DNA from: Climacium dendroides
Lineage: Eukaryota; Streptophyta; Bryopsida; Hypnales; Climaciaceae
Length of the DNA: 64,000 bases
Direction of reading: 5' to 3'
Assembly (NCBI GenBank): GCA_950106755.1
Contig: OX467091.1
Span: 8,635,538-8,699,537, forward strand
The notes under the pieces were generated by a model. The model was not told where the DNA came from, ran no database searches, and saw nothing but the letters and a program-made list of their open reading frames with translations. The position numbers and the translations under genes were made by a program. Of this stretch, positions 52,062 to 64,000 are shown piece after piece (the first letter of the stretch is position 1; each line of letters opens with the position of its first letter).

Positions 52062-52893
52062 AAGCATGACAATTAGACCTGCTCACCTCAACCTTCAAAT
52101 TTTCACTCAAGCCCATTGTCATTTTGTATATCAAGGTGCGGTACATGGAGAGTAGTTTGCACAAGGGTTCAATTAGACTTACCCATTTCATTTGTACATT
52201 CCTAAGCATCTTTAGGTCTTTAGTTTCTGTCAATTTCGTTTGTTGTTTGAATTTTGAAAATCATTTTGGACTCTTGCAAAAATAGACATGTATGACAGTT
52301 AGTACTTTTTTATGTTTGTAAAAATACTAAAGTTAGATTAGGCTTTAAACGCCAAGTTGTAATGATGTGCAACACAATGCACTCCCATCACGAAATGAAC
52401 ATACTTTTCTTTGACTTGCATTGTCACACCATCCTTGGCTCTTTGCAATATTGAGGCACCATTTGCCCCAAAACAAAGCAATTTCTGAGCTATGCTTTCA
52501 TTGTCCAAGTTGCCTCCACATTAACAACTTCAACAATGAGTTTCATAAGATTGTTAGTATTGGGGGTATACTTTATATGCTCCAAAAATAAAAGCAATGG
52601 CATGCAGACCCAATTGGGTTACATGCGCGATATAAATATGGATATATAGATAACTCAAAATGGCATTCAACTACAATGACCTCATCGATTGTAAGAACAA
52701 AGTAACATATAATCCCTATTAACCTTTTCATCTCACTAACAACTTGCTTGTATATGTAATCTGCCATTACCCAATCCAAATTATCACACCAATGAGCTAG
52801 AGGGTAGATGAGGTACATTTAAGAATATGTAGAGATGGACACAAGACTCATACTTGACCATGGGATGACCGTCACTCAAAAGCTGAAATAGGA
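52062..52893 (-). pseudogene. hAT-like (DUF4371-type) transposase relic, central part
   Basis: Minus-strand translation with frameshifts gives, in order: FQLLSDGHPMVKYES, HWCDNLDWVMADYI, KQVVSEMKR, YFVLTIDEV (family: F.LT.DEVT) and ETKDLKMLRNVQMKWVSL followed by YRTLIYKM (family: ETKG.KILRN...RWISM...YRTL..KM). This matches the order of plant DUF4371/TTF-zinc-finger hAT-like proteins. Stops and frameshifts abolish coding ability. Assignment is from recall of the family pattern. Confidence 0.7.
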
Positions 52894-52953
52894 TAACGAG
52901 TTAAACCTTTTTTTTACAAGCGTCCATCAATGTATAGTGATTGATTTGTTGGA

Positions 52954-53674
52954 TGCAAGAAACACTTGTACTATTTTGTGTCACACCTTGTGGGCTGAGT
53001 TGTTTTTTGGCCATAACTTTTGTGTTTTAACTCCGAATGACTTAAGATTTACAAGGAAGGTACTCATAACTATCCTACAACTTCCTTGATTTTTTGGTAA
53101 TTTTCAAAAATAATTTACTATCCAAAAATAGGCCCAAAATAAATGTCACACTTGCCAATTTGGAGGTTTTTAGTACTTTTGAGTACCTTTTTCATATACC
53201 CTACATCAAGAAAATTATATGGAGTTCTTCCTTACATATAAATACAACTTTTCACTGAAGGATTTTTAAAAATAATTAATTTTGTGTGGTGTGGAAGTCT
53301 ATGAAGAGAGCTTCCTTTTGCTTGCATTTTGAAACATATAAAATATTATTTTTGTAAGTTTTTTGGTGAATGACCATCTTCATAAAGTTCTTAAAAATGG
53401 ACGCCTTTTACTTTTTGTATTTACTTATTTTTACTATTTTTGACTAATTTTTGAATCAAAGGTCCTATTTTCTTGAGATTTGGCACTTTTCAAGTTCTCC
53501 TACTTAGAAAATTTTCCTACACATTTCCTTTGGTGAAAACCTTCATTTTAGAGGTATATACATAAGTCATATTTGTAAGATTTTTTAAAAATTAGTTTTC
53601 AAATTTTAAAGTACTCCTAAAGATTTCATGAGTACTATTGAAAAACGCAACAAATAGTACAAGTGTTTCTTGCA
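52954..53674. mobile_element. 721-bp element with 23-bp inverted ends
   Basis: TGCAAGAAACACTTGTACTA at 52954 and its exact complement ending at 53674 form 23-bp perfect terminal inverted repeats. The interior is AT-rich and non-coding. I could not see a clear target duplication. It sits immediately upstream (minus strand) of the hAT relic, so it is either nested in it or marks one of its ends. Confidence 0.55.
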
Positions 53675-54458
53675 AGCACCCAGGATAGTCAATGGTAGGC
53701 ATGTTGCATAGAGTCTCATGTTTTTGCAATGTTTACATTGCATCACAATGTACTACTCCTTGGCATTGACCTTGAACTGGCGGAGATCATTCTTTGCAAT
53801 CTTCTTATGGTTGTGCTTCAATAGTGTATTGGACTTGGGCACTAAGGTAGGTACACCCAAATGTGCCACTGACCTTAAACCGCCATCTATACCATATGTA
53901 CATCTCCAAAATCAGTTCTGTACCTATGTGGAAGAAACGCTTTCAGAACCAAACTTTGTTCCTTAATAACTTTTGCATACAGTATCCAAATGCCACGTTC
54001 TCTGGTGCGTTGGAACCTCCTTTCACTTGCCAACAAAAACATATGAAAAGTTGACCAATCCAGTATTAGGAAATAGGCTCAGTAGCAATTAGTGGCGGTT
54101 TTAGGTGTACCCACCTTAGTATACACAGCTTGTGGTCAATCGCAGTACACACCTTGCATTTTACCATATGTAGAATTTTGTCTGTGGCCATAATGCCCTC
54201 TGTCCAAAATAGCTTAGCTGCCTACAATATAAAATTTGGAACTTTCTATAATAATCATATCTCTTTTGGGCTTACAAACATTGAGTCTTGGATTTGGAAC
54301 AAAAATTGATGCCCCTCTTCGCAAGAGGTGTCTAAAAATCAAAATCATCCAAAGATCTATCACTAGAATTGTGAACTTCCACTAAATTAGTGTTGTCAAT
54401 TACATCCAATTTTGAGGAGTTAGATCGTCATAAGTGGTGAATTGCTACTAAGTACCTA
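53675..54458. other. intergenic, possible remnant of a zinc-finger frame
   Basis: Minus-strand translation near 53.69-53.75 kb shows a C-x2-C pair (VMQCKHCKNMRLYATCLPLT), which could be a decayed zinc finger from the N-terminus of the hAT relic; this is weak. Otherwise no gene is seen. Confidence 0.25.
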
Positions 54459-54566
54459 CACTACTAGAAAATTTTGTTTTTCTGTTGTTTTGGTCGCGTT
54501 GATCCGGTCAAAATCTGACAGATCAAAGCGACCAAAACAACAGAAAAACGAAATTTTCTAGTAGTG
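54459..54566. mobile_element. 108-bp CACTA-ended foldback
   Basis: Begins CACTACTAGAAAATTT and ends with the complement. Arms of about 45 bp match except at one or two places, leaving a short centre. The flanking triplets CTA and CCA are a possible eroded 3-bp duplication. The ends resemble CACTA transposons, so it is probably a miniature derivative. Confidence 0.7.
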
Positions 54567-55784
54567 CCACATGTCTCCTAAACCAGAGAACGAACCACAA
54601 ACAAAGTTAGTGTCTCCTTGAGGATGTAACCCCATATCACCAACAGTTTTAAGTTTTTTCCTCTAATGCTGCAAATTTATAGCCTCAATCTTCCTTCTCA
54701 TGAATGCAATGATTGTCACAATTTCCTCGCTTGATCAATATATATGTAGTTGCCATAATTGTTTGTCACTACGTCCATGAGTTTGGATACATTGCCACAA
54801 CGCTGCGAGAGAGTGAGAAATAATTTGTGACTTGCAATTGTGAGTAGGGTTTAGTGTTTGCCATAATTTTTTTTACGTAAGGTAGGAGGTCCATGAATCA
54901 CCCATTTAAGCCTACCTACCTCATCAATGATAGTAATAGATATTTCAAGAAGCATATCACTCACTCCTAGATAGAGGACGTATTTCAAAACCTAGTCAAT
55001 TTAAGGACCTCCTACCATAGTGGTTTGCAATTTGGGCCTTTCTAGCAATCTTGCTCTTTGATTTCTCGATTTGCATGTTTTGATGATTTAGTGTTCATTG
55101 TAGCAAGGTCCTCAGTAATGTCCAAAGTCCCACAGCCATCACCATGGTAACAAGAGTCACTTTTTTTTAACTTTTTTTCTAGTGCCAATTCACTAGATTG
55201 GACTTTTAGGTGCAAACTGGCTTTTTTCGTCCAAAAAAAGCCTCAATATACACAAAAGGGTTGCTATAGTCATATGCAACACACACAAAAGGTCACCTTA
55301 CTAATGAGCAAAAAGTATAAAAAGGTTACTTTACTTATGAACACCAAAAATCCTTAAATTCCAAATGTCCAACAACCATTTTTATATTCAATGGCCAACT
55401 TGAGACAGTAGATTTTTTTGGAGGAAGAAAACTTCTTTCAAATTTTTTATTTTAGTTTTTATACATATTCAATTAGGTTGTCTTTGTATTTCATAATTTG
55501 AAGCTAACATTACTAAAGTCAAAAATATTATAAAGACTAAAATGCAAAGCATTTTAGATCTCCTTTATATTAGAAAATTTACTATTTGAAAAAAGTTTGG
55601 AAACAAGTTTTCATATATTAACAACAATAAATTTTGTGCCATTTTCAATCTTTAAACCCTTAAAGGTATTTAGTGTTTTCAAGTCCAAAACTACTTCAAA
55701 GTACTTCAATTTAAAGTAAGGCTAAAATCTTCATCTATATTTATTCATTAGAAAATGAGCAAATCTAACCACAAAATCTTTTAG

Positions 55785-55979
55785 TTAAATGGGGAATTTC
55801 ATTAAAATGGCGAATATTCTGTGACTTTTACATCCCACAGTTCAAATCGGGCGGTCTAAAATCTAGTACACTAATAGATTTCAGACCACCCGGTCTGAAC
55901 TGTAGGAATGGCACATTGTAAAAATGGCACATGGAATATCACCAATTTAACTCGCATTTTAATGAATATCCCCATTTAA
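55785..55979. mobile_element. 195-bp inverted-repeat MITE
   Basis: Begins TTAAATGGGG and ends CCCCATTTAA. The arms continue as diverged inverted repeats through ACAGTTC and the GGTCTGAAATCTA region to the centre. TTA/TAA-like edges recall Tourist (PIF/Harbinger) MITEs. No coding content. Confidence 0.65.
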
Positions 55980-58900
55980 TTTATTAGAGTATACCCTTCT
56001 GAAATTTCCAAATAAGAAACCTTACAAATTGCAAGATCAAGTCACTTGAATTTCAAATAAAAGTATTCTCAACTCTTTCCAAATGATTAGATTTGAGGTT
56101 AGATTTTATGTTTTGAACTTTTTACAAAAAAATGGGTAGATTCTACAACTTGCTATTCTCCATAATATGTTGAAAAAAAATTGGAAATACATATAAAAAA
56201 TTCAAAAAAAAATATTTCATATTCATTCTTGAAAAAAATAGAAAGTAGAAAGAACTAGAATATGATTTAAAATACTAAATTGTTAAAAATCTAGTTATGG
56301 AACTAAAAAATGCCAATCCAATGGTTGTAATGTTGTAACAAACAATCTACATCCATCGATTTTAATCTTTTCAAAAATGCTTGAAAGTTAAGTTAAACAA
56401 AGGATTTCAAAGTTTATTTAAGAATAGAGATTCTATAAGTAACTACATGCAAACTAAAACTCTTTATAACTTTCATCTCATTTATTAAATTGGAATGATT
56501 CAAAGCTTTCTACATGTATAAAAATCTAGAAAACCAATTTCAAATTTTTATTTCTTGAAATTGTGATTTTTGCTAAGCTACCCAAGCTACCCATCAAGCA
56601 ATAAAATTTAGATATCATGCAATAAAATTTTAACCATGTAGTCAAAGAATTTGAAAAATTTTGTACCTAAAAAATACTCCTAAGGTACATATTATACTAA
56701 TATTTTAAGGCCAAAAAACAAATTCTATATGTAGTGAGTTGCCCAAAATTGTTATATTGCCAAAATCGGTTGGACTTTTAGAGGTTAATTGAAACTATAA
56801 TTTTGACCAATCATAGAATTTTTTAAATGTTATAAATAGAATTTTTGAGGTGAAATCTTTAAAATTGATTTGAAACAATTCTACAAGTATTTTTAGAAAT
56901 ATAGCAAGTACTTTTCTACTTTTGATGCTTGGCATTTTTTCCATTGATGCAAACTTCAATTTTAAAATTTTTTAAGACACATTCAAATTTTTTCCCAAAT
57001 CCTTGCATATAAATAAGCCCTAATTTTTTTATTAACATGTAGGAAAGTCATTCTACATTTTTACTTGAAGTCAAGCTATTTTTTTTTACTGACATAGCTA
57101 TCATTTCATTTTTTAATTACCTATAAACATATTATAACTATGAATGGCTCAACTACAATATTACATAGAGTTATAAGAAGTTAAAGATGAATTAGTGGAT
57201 TTTCTATATCCATACCTTAATTTCAAGGTCTTTGTCTTGAACATAGTAACACAAGCATATATTTATTTTCTAAAACTTAGTAGGACTTACTAATCAAACA
57301 CATTGTTTAAGAGATTTTACCTTTATATGATGTTACTAGTATTTTCTATTGTAAATTTGTCTTTCTACCTACCTAATGTATGGATTATATTCTCTAAATA
57401 TTAATTATTTTTAAGCTATCAAAATTTTGAAAAAATATCAAAATGTTAAAATGTCAAATTCTTATACAAATTATTCCTTACTTCTACTAAAATGGGTCAC
57501 AAAACTTTGTCTATTTGTCCTCAAGTTTTTATTGAGAAAATAAAACCATGACAAAAAGTATAAGACATTAATTATGGGAACTCATGATGGATGGCTCAAG
57601 GATTTGCTCCACCTAGCTATGTACAACTACCACTACAATCCTCAGGTTTATTAAATTTGTGAGATTCATTTTGTATGTGAATGGACTTTGAATTCCTTCT
57701 TAAATAAATATCTCAACTATAATTAAACCAATAGTCCTAGCCATTTTTAAAAAATTCTATACCAAGGCCCACATCATAATGCAGTGATAATCAGGTACTA
57801 AAGTAATTTCTATACAATATAAGTTTGATGAACAAATTGAACATGAAAAAAGTCTCCAAAGCTTAAGTTAATTGAAAGTGTTGTAAGTTATGAAATCATT
57901 GATTGTGTATTATTCTTTTGTTTTTAATGAATATATATGGTTGGCTTACTGTTTATTGTTAAATACACTATTGTTCAAATTTTTTTATACTAGATGATTA
58001 GTGTGGTGATAAAAAGACTTAGATTGCATGGCATGATTTGAAAATAACAGATACAAAAAATTCTTGAGGTCTAATATTTTTTATTTATTTTTTCTTAAAA
58101 ATAATTGATTTATAAAGTAGTTTTGTGAATTTTATTCCAAATAAAAGTCAAATTAAGAATAAATAAGATAGATTGAGTGCAAAATATTAAATGTCAAAAT
58201 TACATAGTATAATTTATCATTTAGTGAAGTACATTATGTTTTGGTAGGATGCATTTTTACAAATTTGCAATCTAATTTATAAAAATTCTTCTTATAAATA
58301 CTTCATTATTGTCCATATTTATTTAAAGTTTATACTATTGTTATTCTAGTGACAACCTTCAAGTTGGAATTAGCTTAGGCTATAGTTTTAATCTTACATA
58401 AATCTTATATATCTAGGTTCTATATTGACAAATATTTGGTACACTAGGTATGAATAGACATGATCAAAATCACAAAACAAAGCTCAAAAAGTGAAGCCAT
58501 GACTAAATCCATGGCCAAAACTATAGAATGAAAGTTAGACCAAAAAAATAATGGTAGTAAAAACCATAACTATTGCATTAAATAATTTGTTTGTCCTTTC
58601 ATATACTATGCAATTTTTTGTATTGTTTTTGCATGTTCATTCATCCTCCAATGTTTACATTTGTAAATATTTATATAATAAAAAAATTGATGAAAAGTTT
58701 TTTGAGATAAAATAGTTGGATATTTTTATATACTTATATTTTTTTAAATTATAAATAAAATAGTTCAACTCTATTAAAAAGAACTCTTTTTTGTAGTTAG
58801 GATTTATAGAGTTTTTTTGGATTAGGCTATAGGGTTTAATTAAAAGGACCTCATTGTAGGGCATTTTGTTTAGTAGTTTTTTGTACTTGACTTAAGATTT

Positions 58901-61639
58901 AAATTTTTTGAATCTCTACGTCTATCTCTATCAAATTTGTTCTTAGATGACTATGGGTTGTATACCATCTACGTCTCATTACTACTAGATGCAAGGTAAA
59001 TGCTTTTTAGGTTTGAAGCTCAACTTAAGGATTTGTTGTTGAGCCATAAGGCATCTCATACTGGTTATGGTAACACCATGCAATAGCCCAACAAATCCTT
59101 GTGCATGATTTTTGTAATAATGTACACCGCAAACATCTCATTCTTTATCTTGCTAAAGATGTTAGTTTATCTCGTCTCCTTGATGAAAATGCATATGTAG
59201 AAGTGCTTTAATAATGGGAGGTTCACTCAATTCTCTAGTGCTGGTAATAACAGCCATTCTTCTAAGCCTTTGAGACCTATATGAAATCTACAAAATATAT
59301 AAATAACAACCAAAAATATTACCCCTTTAAACCGTATCTCTTATATTTTTAATAATAAAAGATTGCCCCCTTGAGTGGATTGTCACTAGTAGCATATAGA
59401 AAAGTAGAGCCCTAGTTAATATTACTAATGTTATCAATTTCATAAGTCCTTGATAGAATTGTTTTACTCATTTGTTGACTATTAAATATACAACTACTCT
59501 ATCCAAGATAACCACTTTATTTTGAGCTCAAAAAATGATGGATTTAATACACCACACGTTACACTATATATAATAATTCAAAATATTCAAAATATTAATT
59601 ATATTGTACAAGATGTAAAATGTGCATTACATCTTCAATTGTTGTGTAACTACTCTAAGTTCATTCACTTCACATCATGCATAAGTTACATGACTTTTAG
59701 GGATATAGTGTATTGAAAATACCTCTTGAATTTTCCACATATTGCTTGCAACATGCATATATTCCAACATTAATTGAAGTATAATTGAAGATGTTTTTGT
59801 ATTAGTAATGGATGGAACATTGCATTATGTGAAGTCATAAAAGGCTCACATTTCAATTTTGTAAATTGCATGAATAAACATTACGTTGATACTTCCACAA
59901 ATATTATCTCTATAATTCCAAGTCACAATAGTGAATTTTTTTGTTGAAAGAAAGTTAGCCAAATTTTTGGCTATTAGTGATAGGTCTTTGGGTAGCAATT
60001 AACTAATATGCTACACAAGATGATGCAAAAATATAGAAATTTCTACCAATTATTGTAAGCCACTTCAAATATAAAAAAATAAAATATTCTTTTGAAAATT
60101 ATGGCTATGAAAAATCAAATGCTTTAGAAGTATTGTTAATTGTTAATTTTTTTCTTTCATTATTTATTTACAAAATCAAAAGCACCATTCAATGCAAAAA
60201 CTTTCATATTAGAGGTTCTAAAAAATGGCTTACGAAGGTAATTCAAAACAATACTCTCATGAATTTTTGCACATTCTTTTAGAATGATTTGGTTAGATAT
60301 TTCAAAGTATATCAAACTCTTATTTTAAAACTTGACTATGTTTCTAATGATTGGCTATGCTTCTATTTTAGAAACAAAAAAATATTCTAATTCAAATTTG
60401 CACATACAAATAATTTGTCTCACTTTTTCCATTGAACTACCTAATAGGTCCAATCTATAGGAAAAATGATAGAAACAACTTGACATGCAATCAAGCTTCC
60501 TAATTTCCAACATTTTAGGGAATTTAATTAGATATATAGCCTTTCCTATCATTTTTTTGTAGTATTCCAATGTGACCTATAAAACAATATAATTAAAAAG
60601 ATGATTGAAATAGATTATTTGCATGAGAATGCACACTCTAGATTAGTGTTTGTAAAATTGGCTATTTTATGCTTTTTTTTATCAATTTTTTTTTGTGCTA
60701 TATGCACATAGTAGGAAATCTTTGAAAAAAAATTTAGCCATTTTTTGGATGGAGTTGTGCTTTCGTTCACCAAGGGGACAATCACTTTGACGAAGTTGTT
60801 GTGTTCATCTACTATATAGTCCGTTTGTCCATTGCCTTGGCACGCCCCCAACCATCAATTGTTAACAGATGTGGCACAATTACATCCGTTGATTTTGTAA
60901 TTGTCTATTAGGGTTTAGTGCTCACTCTGTTGTTGAATATTTGCATTAACTCTTGAATCCTAATTTTTACTTTTGAGCATTCTCATCAATTGTTGAATCT
61001 TGATTTTCATTATTGCCTCGCTGGAAGCTTTTGAGAGCTATGCTTTGAGTGTGGCCGTTGCGGCTCTCCTTCTCTTAGAGAACTTGAGATTGTTGTTTGA
61101 ATGTTGCATCTTTTTGCATTTGAATTTTTGAAGTTCCAATCATCCAATGTTAGAGGCTTTGAGCGTGCTACTTCTGGGTTGTCATGAAGATTTTGAAGGC
61201 GCATTGTCTCTTGCATTCACTACACTTCTAAAATGGTGGCTTTTGATTCAATGGAGTCCACAACTCCACATTCTAGAACTTGACCTGGTTTACAAAGAGT
61301 TGTTGATGACTTGGTGTCGCACTGCCATTGGATGCTTCTAATGTTTCCGTGAGGGGTTTTGACAATTTAAACTTTTGATGGGCGGCAGAAGGGATATTAG
61401 AGTATTGGTTTTCTTTGCCAACTTGTTGTGTTTGCTTACGTTTTGTATAATCTTACTTCAATGAACCTACTTTGTGTTGTTTTCAATTGTGCACTCTTTG
61501 TTTAGACTGATCGACTATCATGCAAAGTCTTGGTTTTTTTGATTTCTAGTTTGTGTTTGTGCGGTTGAACGTGTTTGTTTTGTAGCACCTTTTTGTCTTT
61601 GTGTTTATTGTTTATTGTATAGGTTCTCATGGCGCCATA
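55980..61639. other. 5.7 kb AT-rich DNA, no gene seen
   Basis: Very AT-rich up to about 60.8 kb with only chance frames. 60.8-61.6 kb is more balanced in composition but shows no family that I can recognise. Confidence 0.55.
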
Positions 61640-62030
61640 CACTATAAGAAAACTGTGTCTGCCGCGACATCGCAATTTGGATACCCGGACATCGTGCGTG
61701 ACGCGTTCTATGTCTGCACTGATGTCCAATCACTTCGTGTTGCCGTGGACATGCCAAAAACATGGTACGTTGCATCAGATTTGCAGGCCCAGTATTGTGA
61801 TGTCCAAAAAGACATCAGTCAACGGGTAACTTCAGGAGTTGACATGTGGCTGCCACCTAGGCGCGGGAAAGCCAGAGTATCATTTTTTCATCCATTGCCC
61901 GTCTATGATGTGGCATCTGACATGTAATTGACGTGGCATGCCACATCAGTGCTCATGGAATTGGCTGACGTGGCATGCCACGTCGGTGCTGATGGGATTG
62001 GTTGACGTGGCATCCACGGATGCTGATGTG
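61640..62030 (+). mobile_element. probable left end of a CACTA element with subterminal repeats
   Basis: CACTATAAGAAAACTG starts at 61640, a very common plant CACTA terminus, followed by GC-rich DNA dense in GACATC/GATGTC words and, at 61929-62030, about 2.7 copies of a 37-bp unit starting TGACGTGGCATGCCAC. A candidate right end, TTTCTAGTAGTG, stops at 62732, but its ends match only 9 of 12 bases and the flanking triplets (ATA and TTC) disagree, so the right boundary is unproven. Confidence 0.45.
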
Positions 62031-62459
62031 GCGTTTTTTGGGGCCACTTGCTTGGTCTACCTAGTATTTTAGGATGTCTTCTGAAACATCGCTGTGGACA
62101 TCCAAGTGTCTTAAATGACGTCAAGTGAAACAGTTGTATGCTGATTGAAATGTCCATCCGAGCATGTGGAATTTGCAATGAGAATAAGAATATTTGAAAA
62201 GTACTCTTAAAAAAGTCATATTATTGAAATTATCAAAAGAAGCAACTAAAAAAAATTCTAAAAACTTACTAGATTTGTTATATTAAACTTTATAATAGAA
62301 ATTTAAACCGATTTTAATCATAACGAAAGTTTGCATTCTAACTAGATTATATTCCAAAGAAAATTCAATTGAAAATGGATTCAAATTTTAATTCTAGTCA
62401 AATTAGAATTTAATCAAATTTATTTATTTGTATCAAATTAGAATTTCATTCAAATAGTT

Positions 62460-62640
62460 TACGTGAATTCAACCTTTTGTATTCAAGTTTTGAAAAAAAT
62501 TCAAAAAAATTCAAAAGGATTTCAAAAAATTCTCAAAGATTTTCAAAGATTTGTTAAGATTCTTTAAGATGTTTAAAGATTCTTTGAGAAACCAAAAATA
62601 TTCTCAAAGATTTACAATGATTTTAAAAAGATTCTCTCAA
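62460..62640 (+). repeat. AT-rich low-complexity repeats
   Basis: Repeated short words around TTCAAAAAAATTCAAAAGGA and CAAAGATT/TTTAAGATT. Simple-sequence drift with no coding meaning. Confidence 0.6.
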
Positions 62641-62732
62641 CAAAAACTTTGATTGTCACAAGGTGTTCAAAACAATAGATAGTTGTTGATTTTTGTCAAA
62701 TGACTTAGATAGGTCACTACTTTCTAGTAGTG

Positions 62733-63053
62733 TTCCTATAGGGATGTAAAAGCTTTTAATATTCATCTTGGCCCTAATTTTATGAATTCTCTTCATTTTG
62801 TGATTATCAAAGGAATTCTTGTAGCTCATTTTGAATGTTCGATTGAAGTTTTGGAAACCGGGTATTGAAGAGCACTGAAGATATTGGCAACACTAGGAAA
62901 ACAAAAAACTCTTACAATGAGCAATGGGAGAAAGCTGACATGTATGGTTATGGTATAACATGCTATGAAGTAGTGACAAGGCTTTGATGGTGAGCTTGGA
63001 AACACCAAAACTCATCTTCAACTTGTAGTTGAGGGAAAAAGATTACAATTGTT
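62733..63053 (+). pseudogene. broken kinase fragment, paralogue of the 8-10 kb kinase
   Basis: Plus-strand translation with stops and a frameshift gives RDVKAFNIHL (intact gene: RDLKASNVLL), AHFECSIEVLETGY (VADFECSIGVLGTGF), NEQWEKADMYGYGITCYEVV (NEQWKKADVYSYGMTCFEIV) and QLVVEGKRLQL (QLVIEGKRPQL). It retains the unusual DFE-derived segment (here HFE), so it descends from the same kinase family. The catalytic loop and N-lobe upstream are missing, and the homology starts abruptly next to a CACTA-like end at 62732. Confidence 0.85.
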
Positions 63054-63897
63054 GAATTATTGCAAATATTTTAATATTAAATTATTGCAAATATATCAAT
63101 AGCACCTTAAGATTCCAAGATGCAAGGATGAATCCTATTAGTGTGTATGATACTAATATACTAAAATTGTACTATTTAAAATTAGTGCAAACCAAAATAT
63201 CATAATTATACTAACATCCATAAATAAATTCATTTAATGGAAATTTATTTACACTACTAATTAATAAATAATTCCATCAACATTCTTCTAAATGCACAAA
63301 GGCTCATGAGTATTACTCATTGATGAAATACAAATTCATAATCACCAATTATTTATAACCTAATGTTCTACAAACAATACAAGGTTCAAAAGTATTTAAA
63401 TTTTGTACATGATGAATTCTAAATCTAGCTATCATTGCAATGATCATTGTTGTGTTTAAATAAGCATTTGTTACCACAAGCTTTTGTAAGCAAATCTATA
63501 CTAGCTTCTCAACAAACCAAGGTACACAACAAAACTTTGAAATAGATGAAGAAAATCACATATTAATGAAGAATCACATATTGATTTGTAACATTAAAAA
63601 TAATGTTTCTTTTGTTTTGAAGACAATTATTACATTTTATACAAAACCTGATTTAGTATATTTCAATTCCGTCTTACATCTATCAATAATTTAGTAATTT
63701 TTTGTATCTTGCACTTGCTTCTACTTTATGATTTTTTTAATAATGATTTAAAAAAAAAATTCCTTTATATTCTTAGCTCAATTTTTCATCATAATTTTTT
63801 TAAATTCAAAACCTTTAGTGCAAAAAATTTACATTAAGGAGATTCAAAGTCTACTAATGTAGTCATACAAGGTGCAAAAAATCTAATCTCTTCATTT
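63054..63897. other. AT-rich DNA, no gene seen
   Basis: No open frame or repeat that I can support between the kinase fragment and the dispersed repeat at the window end. Confidence 0.6.
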
Positions 63898-63984
63898 TAA
63901 CCCCTAAATGCCCAATGCCTTTTTTGAGCTCCTTTTCTTTGAATTGTAACTGTACAAATTCAAATTAAACATGTTAGAGATCAC
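63898..63984. repeat. dispersed repeat, copy 2
   Basis: Starts TAACCCCTAAATGCCCAATG and matches 21683-21823 with a deletion of about 50 bp in the middle. It may continue beyond the window. Confidence 0.65.
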
Positions 63985-64000
63985 ATACAAAAAGAAAATA

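Overview
Nuclear DNA of a land plant, most likely a bryophyte (tentative). The evidence is GT-AG introns, AT-rich repeat-filled intergenic DNA, many plant-type transposon relics (CACTA, hAT-like, L1-type LINE, foldback MITEs), plant subfamily-II-like PP2A catalytic subunits, and a soluble myristoylated TKL-type kinase of a sort I associate with mosses and liverworts. No bacterial, organellar or viral gene set is visible.

Layout. 0.3-5.2 kb: a short tandem repeat and a decayed FCP1/NIF-type (HAD) phosphatase relic on the minus strand. 8.0-9.8 kb: one protein kinase gene (minus, two exons predicted) with an N-terminal MGANSSCC lipidation signal and DFE in place of DFG. 10-13.8 kb: GC-richer DNA without recognisable protein families, holding a duplicated motif, a 38-bp-arm hairpin and a TATA-preceded 43-codon ORF for a one-helix membrane peptide. 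16.4-21.2 kb (minus), 27.9-32.8 kb (plus) and 42.8-47.0 kb (minus): three complete 12-exon genes for a 313-residue PP2A catalytic subunit (copies A, B, C), with all metal-binding and catalytic residues and the C-terminal DYFL intact. A and B are head to head, separated by a ~2.9 kb array of ~150-bp repeats. B and C are tail to tail.

The most striking structure is a large inverted repeat: 29181-33414 and 42179-46412 are reverse complements over 4,234 bp with no indel and one mismatch noticed, carrying exons 2-12, all introns between them and the 3' flank of copies B and C. Outside the tract the homologous intron-1 and 5' sequences of B and C are clearly diverged, so recent gene conversion (or collapsed assembly) fits better than a simple recent duplication. 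The 8.8 kb spacer is a transposon graveyard: L1-type endonuclease and reverse-transcriptase relics and a 1,865-bp non-autonomous CACTA element with ATA target-site duplications.

47-64 kb contains no intact gene that I can recognise. It holds a 297-bp near-perfect foldback, a hAT-like (DUF4371-type) transposase relic split by a 1.5 kb poly(A)-tailed retroposon with imperfect 10-bp target duplications, further small inverted-repeat elements, a probable CACTA end, and a broken kinase fragment paralogous to the kinase at 8-10 kb.

Functionally, the intact genes suggest only general phospho-signalling (PP2A catalytic subunits and one membrane-anchored kinase). Nothing shows that they act in one pathway.
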